A stretch of DNA of 9,130 nt from Spirochaetaceae bacterium (GTDB taxonomy: Bacteria; Spirochaetota; Spirochaetia; Treponematales; Treponemataceae): positions 1 to 9,130 of the forward strand of contig JAITWB010000196.1 of NCBI GenBank assembly GCA_031285525.1, written 5' to 3'. The notes under the pieces are model-generated. The model was not told the DNA's origin. It made no database searches and worked only from the letters and a program-made list of their open reading frames with translations. Positions 5,591-9,130 of the stretch are shown here, piece by piece. Numbering within the stretch: the first letter of the stretch is position 1; each line of letters starts with the position of its first letter. Position numbers and translations under genes: made by a program.

Positions 5591-8500
5591 GCCCTCCATC
5601 CTGTGACAATTCCAATATCAACTCCACCTCGCCCCGGGAGAGCTTCGTAGCCTTGACGATCTCCTCGACCCGCCAACCCATACGGGCAAGTCTGATGACG
5701 TTTTCCCGTGTTCCCGTAGAGGGAGCTCCCCGCTCCTTTTGGACGGGACCGTCTTCCTTCATGAGATCTCCCATGAGCTTCACCTGCTCCTGAGCCTGCT
5801 TTGAAATCTCCTGAAGCCGGGTTTCGGTGCGGGCAAGCCATTCACGGGCTTTCTGCATATTGTCAACCCGCTTTTCGGTTTCAGCAAGGACCCTGTCGAG
5901 GGAGGTCAGCTTGTCCACTGCGTCGTTGATACGCTCGTTGTTTTCCATGAGCTTTTCCACGCCCCGCTTGAGATCGCCCACCCTGGCAGGGAAGGATTCC
6001 ACCTCTTCGGAACAGATCTGCACCTGCCGCTCCATGGTCTTGAGCGACTCAAAGGCGTGATCCACACGGTTGATCGTATCGGTAAGGATCTCATCCTTCT
6101 TCTCGATCCGGTCATACCGGGCGCGTATATCTGTCAGTGTATCCTGAACACGGCGAATTTCCACCTGAACGATTTGCAGTTCGTCGTTGGTGGTGTTCAT
6201 CTCCTGCAACTTCCTGTCCATGGAATCGGAGAGAGCCATGAGACGGTTGAAATCGCTTTCGAGGATGTCTATGCGCTTCTTCTCGCTGGAGAAGCGGGCA
6301 ACCTTTTGGTTGAGTTCCTCCTCAAGACGGCGGAGCTTGGAGAACTCCTGACGCAGCTCGTTGACGGTGCGGCGGAAGCTTTCGATCTGGAGCATATCGC
6401 CCTTGAGTTCTTCGATATCCTTCTCCAGCCCCACCTTGAGTTCGTCAGCTTTCTCAAAGAGCCCGGTCTGGGAGACGAAATGCCGAATCCGTTTGTCTAT
6501 CTCGTCCAGCATGAGGGTAAAGTTGCCGGAATCGTTCTGTATCTTCTGCACCAGCCGATCCTGCATGGCGGTATTCTTTTCCGCCATCTCCTGGGCGACC
6601 GCTTTGAGGCTCCGCAGCTTCTGTTCGGTATCGGCATTATAATCCCGGATACGCTTCTGGGTCTCTTCAAACATCGCCTCATAGGACTTGCGGAACCCGG
6701 TGAGGGCATCGCCGGACTGCCTGTCGAAGGCGGCGGAAGCTCCGGTTATCTGTTCCTGCAGATCTGCAAGCAGCGCCCCGATGCGGCTGTGTTCGGAGCG
6801 GGTTTCGGCGGCATAGCGTTCCACCTCGGTCACGAAGGAACCGGAAACCTGCTCCACCGCTTCGGTAGCGGCGGTATTCAGTCCTGCAAGCTTTTCATCG
6901 AAATCGCTCTTCTCCTCGGAGAACTGCTGTTCCAGACGGTTTTTCCAGAGGATCAAATCGCTCTTCACCTCATCCACCGCGTTCGCCGCAGATTCCCGGG
7001 CGGAGACCACCGAATCGGCTATCTCACGGGACTGGGCCGCTACGTCCCGCTCCTGCCGGCGAAGATCCTCTTTTACCGTCTCAGACCAGAGGGCGAGCTG
7101 GTTTTTCATATACTCTTCGGATTCCTTACGAACCGTGGTAAATTCAGCCTGGTACTGTTCTATAAACGAATGAAGGCTCTGATCCCCGGTGTCGATCCGT
7201 TCCCTGAGGCTTTCCTGAGAAGCGTCAACCTGCTCCTCAAGCCGCAGCAGCTGTTCCCGGTACCGTTCGCTAAAGGCGCCCAGCTTCTCCCGGAACTCTT
7301 CTGCGTATTTCACCTCAGCGGCGCGCTGTTCTTCTTCCATCCCTGAGGCGATGACAGATAACTGTTCGTTCATCGCTTCCTTCCATTCGTTGAGGGCAGC
7401 GGAAACAGCGTCGCTTCGTTTGTTCAGATCTGCAAAGAAATCCTCCTCAAAGGAGCGCATCTTCTCGGAAATATTCGCATGAGCCTCAGCCTTGAGCCGG
7501 CCTATCTCGCCGTCAAGCTCAGAGAGTCTGCTGTTTACCTCCGACTCCCGTGCAAGGAGACTTTGATCAAACTGATCTTGATGGCTTCGCTGCTGCTCCA
7601 TAAAGGCGCTGAACTCCCCGGTTACCCGCTCACGGCTCTCAGCCATGGCGCGGCGCAGCTGTTCGTCGAGGAGATCGATATCCACCGAAACCTGGTCGAG
7701 GCGGTCAAACTTATAGAGTACATCCTTTTCATAGGATTCAAAGCGGGAATCAAAACCGGCGAGCAGAGATGTCCGTTTTTCATCGAGTTCCGCAGCGATT
7801 TTGCTGAACAGATCCCCGGTGCTTTTCTCGATAGCTCCGGTTCTGTTCTGCACCGCCGTCTCTATAGCGCCGCAGGCGGCCTCCGCTTCGCTCCGTATCG
7901 AAAGGGTTCGCTCCCTCAGTTCATCCTGAAGCCGGGTGAAGGTTTCTTCAATAGATTGTTTGAGATAGACCGTCTGTTCCCCTGCATCGGAGGTAAAAGC
8001 CGCCATGGAGGAACCTGTCTCGTTCCGTACCGCCTCTATCCGCTTTTCTACATCTGCGCTCATCTCGGCAAGCGCCTTTTCGGCGGAACTTTCCAGAGAA
8101 TCCACCTTTCCGTGGAATTCTGTCGAAAGGGTGTTGAGGGTCTGCACACAGGACTCGCCAAAGGTATTAAAGTCAGACTCCACCTTGCTTCGAAGCCGGA
8201 TACCGAGTTCATCCAGTGTACTCTCCAGTTGTACCGTATCTGTACTGAGTTCTCCCATGCGGCGAGATAGGGATTCGAAGAATTCCCGAGCTGACTGGCC
8301 GACAGAGGCTGTTTTTTCAGTAATATCAGCGGAAAGTTCTGCCGCAGAGGACTGCGCCTCTGCACGGATTTCACCAATCCGTGCGGAGATATCGTTATAT
8401 ACAGTTTCCAGCCGCTCATCAGCAAGGCGGGAATTCTCCGTGACCTTCGCCGACAGAGATTCTGCAGCGGTTTCCATATCTCCATTTGCGGCGGAGAGTT

Positions 8501-9130
8501 TTTCGTTAAAAGAAGCGGTGATTTGATTCAGCATTCGGGTACACCGTTCCTCGACGGCTGAGAGGTCGTCACGAACCTGCGCTTCGAGGCGAATACCCAG
8601 TTCATGGAGTTCCGTCTCAAGCCGTCCGCCGTCGGAGGAGATTTTACCTTCGATTATTTCGAGCTGTCCTGTGAGGTCGGCGACACGGGAGGCGGTCTGT
8701 TGATCCACCTCACTGATGCGTCCTGCTATCTCTTCAAAGGCGGCGCGCATTTCATTCTGGGCGCGGCTTGCGTTTTCGGTGAGTTCGCTGGAAATGGCCC
8801 GTACTGTGGTTTCCATATCGCTGCGGATGCTCTCCATTCGGTTATTGAATGAAGCGGCAAAGTCGGAGAACCGATTCCCTGCCTCGGCTTCCACCGAATC
8901 GGTACGAGCCTTGAGGTTTCCAGCGAGGGAATCGATGAGAATGGTACAATTGTCTCCCACCACGGTGAGATCCGTCTCCATTTTGGTCTGGAGGTTCTCT
9001 GCAAGCGCATGGAGGGAGATCTCCAACTGTTCAGAATCTGTGGAGATCCTGCCTTCCATGGCTTCGATGAGGCTGTTCAATTCCGCTATTTTTGCGGCAG
9101 CCTGATTATCCGCTTCCCGCACTTGTCCGC
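5586..9130 (-). CDS. Giant coiled-coil protein, SpiroCoCo-like (N-terminus outside window)
   Basis: The frame runs from the right edge of the window to a TAA at 5588-5586, at least 1180 codons. The GTG at 9122 is internal, since the frame continues open through Gly-Gln codons to the edge and the repeat pattern is already under way there. (Residues here are counted from that GTG.) The sequence is almost entirely helical and rich in Glu, Ser, Ala, Arg and Leu, with no membrane span. Residues 0-335 contain at least three copies of a roughly 131-135-residue repeat, each with one cysteine. Residues 340-860 are less regular coiled coil. From 860 to 1110 there are tighter heptad-like stretches (MLDEIDKRIRHFV, ILESDFNRLMALSDSMDRKL). 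A linker then leads to a compact C-terminal segment (1137-1172) resembling a helix-turn-helix. I link it to the spirochaetal SpiroCoCo coiled-coil proteins from composition and context. A structural or cell-envelope role is only a guess. Confidence 0.85.
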   Translation of the reverse strand, partial: GQVREADNQAAAKIAELNSLIEAMEGRISTDSEQLEISLHALAENLQTKMETDLTVVGDNCTILIDSLAGNLKARTDSVEAEAGNRFSDFAASFNNRMESIRSDMETTVRAISSELTENASRAQNEMRAAFEEIAGRISEVDQQTASRVADLTGQLEIIEGKISSDGGRLETELHELGIRLEAQVRDDLSAVEERCTRMLNQITASFNEKLSAANGDMETAAESLSAKVTENSRLADERLETVYNDISARIGEIRAEAQSSAAELSADITEKTASVGQSAREFFESLSRRMGELSTDTVQLESTLDELGIRLRSKVESDFNTFGESCVQTLNTLSTEFHGKVDSLESSAEKALAEMSADVEKRIEAVRNETGSSMAAFTSDAGEQTVYLKQSIEETFTRLQDELRERTLSIRSEAEAACGAIETAVQNRTGAIEKSTGDLFSKIAAELDEKRTSLLAGFDSRFESYEKDVLYKFDRLDQVSVDIDLLDEQLRRAMAESRERVTGEFSAFMEQQRSHQDQFDQSLLARESEVNSRLSELDGEIGRLKAEAHANISEKMRSFEEDFFADLNKRSDAVSAALNEWKEAMNEQLSVIASGMEEEQRAAEVKYAEEFREKLGAFSERYREQLLRLEEQVDASQESLRERIDTGDQSLHSFIEQYQAEFTTVRKESEEYMKNQLALWSETVKEDLRRQERDVAAQSREIADSVVSARESAANAVDEVKSDLILWKNRLEQQFSEEKSDFDEKLAGLNTAATEAVEQVSGSFVTEVERYAAETRSEHSRIGALLADLQEQITGASAAFDRQSGDALTGFRKSYEAMFEETQKRIRDYNADTEQKLRSLKAVAQEMAEKNTAMQDRLVQKIQNDSGNFTLMLDEIDKRIRHFVSQTGLFEKADELKVGLEKDIEELKGDMLQIESFRRTVNELRQEFSKLRRLEEELNQKVARFSSEKKRIDILESDFNRLMALSDSMDRKLQEMNTTNDELQIVQVEIRRVQDTLTDIRARYDRIEKKDEILTDTINRVDHAFESLKTMERQVQICSEEVESFPARVGDLKRGVEKLMENNERINDAVDKLTSLDRVLAETEKRVDNMQKAREWLARTETRLQEISKQAQEQVKLMGDLMKEDGPVQKERGAPSTGTRENVIRLARMGWRVEEIVKATKLSRGEVELILELSQDGGR
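5607..5714 (-). other. C-terminal helix-turn-helix-like segment of the coiled-coil protein
   Basis: Residues 1137-1172 (RENVIRLARMGWRVEEIV, then KATKLSRGEVELILEL) have the spacing of a small trihelical HTH: helix, Gly turn, short helix, Leu-Ser-Arg turn, recognition-like helix. The same pattern closes several bacterial coiled-coil or membrane-linked proteins (DUF2802/DUF6115-type tails, from memory). Whether it binds DNA or a protein partner is not shown by the sequence. Confidence 0.55.
8127..8249 (-). repeat. Coiled-coil repeat core, copy 3
   Basis: Residues 292-332 begin LSTDTVQLE, with the cysteine at 325 (codon 8150-8148). The spacing from copy 2 is 131 residues rather than 135. The ELGIRL segment is shared exactly with copy 2. 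After this copy the repeat decays into less regular coiled coil. Confidence 0.75.
8520..8642 (-). repeat. Coiled-coil repeat core, copy 2
   Basis: Residues 161-201 begin ISSDGGRLE, with the cysteine at 194 (codon 8543-8541). The core lies exactly 135 residues after copy 1. The flanking RISEVDQQTASRVADL (135-150) also matches the residues at the window edge (QVREADNQAAAKIAEL) at the same 135-residue offset. Confidence 0.75.
8925..9047 (-). repeat. Coiled-coil repeat core, copy 1
   Basis: This 41-residue core (residues 26-66) starts ISTDSEQLE and has its cysteine at residue 59 (codon 8948-8946). Nine positions are invariant in the three copies: core positions 2 (S), 4 (D), 8 (L), 9 (E), 12, 15 and 19 (L), 26 (D) and 34 (C). 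Confidence 0.75.

Noticed and set aside
6057..7346. 429-codon open frame on the plus strand, antisense to the coiled-coil gene
   Set aside because: It is a shadow of a high-G+C gene with few Leu TTA/CTA and Ser TCA codons. Its translation has no recognisable motif and no ribosome site was seen, while the minus frame is continuous, repetitive and coherent.
7479..8270. 263-codon plus-strand open frame antisense to the coiled-coil repeats
   Set aside because: Same antisense-shadow effect; it cuts across the repeat copies on the opposite strand and has no family features.
1..9130. CRISPR array, insertion sequence, tRNA or rRNA gene
   Set aside because: No regularly spaced short repeats, transposase motifs, terminal inverted repeats, or tRNA/rRNA-like segments were seen on either strand.

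Overview
The window most likely comes from a spirochaete of the Treponema group. The evidence is a carD-ispD-ispF cluster in an order I recall from treponemes, next to a very long coiled-coil protein of the kind called SpiroCoCo in spirochaete annotations. Base composition is mixed: sampled 60-base lines give about 55-62% G+C in most genes and about 40% in one (2126-3547). Taxonomy is an inference, because no rRNA or other marker gene is present.

Layout. (1) 1-462, plus strand: a small protein of unknown function with a faint GIY-YIG-like pattern; it touches the window edge. (2) 507-2090, minus strand: a lipoprotein 5'-nucleotidase/UshA-type metallophosphatase, convergent with gene 1 and separated from it by a short G/C-rich hairpin. 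(3) 2126-3547, minus strand: an all-helical, TPR-like protein I do not recognise. It lies 35 bases upstream of the nucleotidase on the same strand and is probably co-transcribed with it. (4) 3548-3725: a divergent promoter region. (5) 3726-5523, plus strand: a tight operon of carD (CdnL/CarD RNA-polymerase-binding regulator with a long acidic tail), ispD and ispF. carD/ispD overlap as TAATG and ispD/ispF as ATGA. (6) 5524-5590: a 67-base purine/pyrimidine palindrome between two convergent genes, acting as a likely shared terminator. (7) 5586 to the right edge, minus strand: at least 1180 codons of a repetitive coiled-coil protein with a C-terminal helix-turn-helix-like segment; its N-terminus lies outside the window.

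How the genes work together. IspD and IspF catalyse two steps of the MEP isoprenoid pathway (CDP-ME formation and MEcPP cyclisation) and are locked into one transcript behind carD, so isoprenoid supply and a global transcription regulator share expression. The carD promoter sits so close to its only plausible start codon that the mRNA looks leaderless. The nucleotidase probably works at the cell surface or in the periplasm, releasing phosphate and nucleosides from nucleotides. I see no mobile element, CRISPR array, tRNA or rRNA gene. I found no convincing new multi-gene system. The most unusual items are the leaderless carD arrangement, the cysteine-bearing repeats of the coiled-coil protein, and the compositionally distinct helical-repeat gene.
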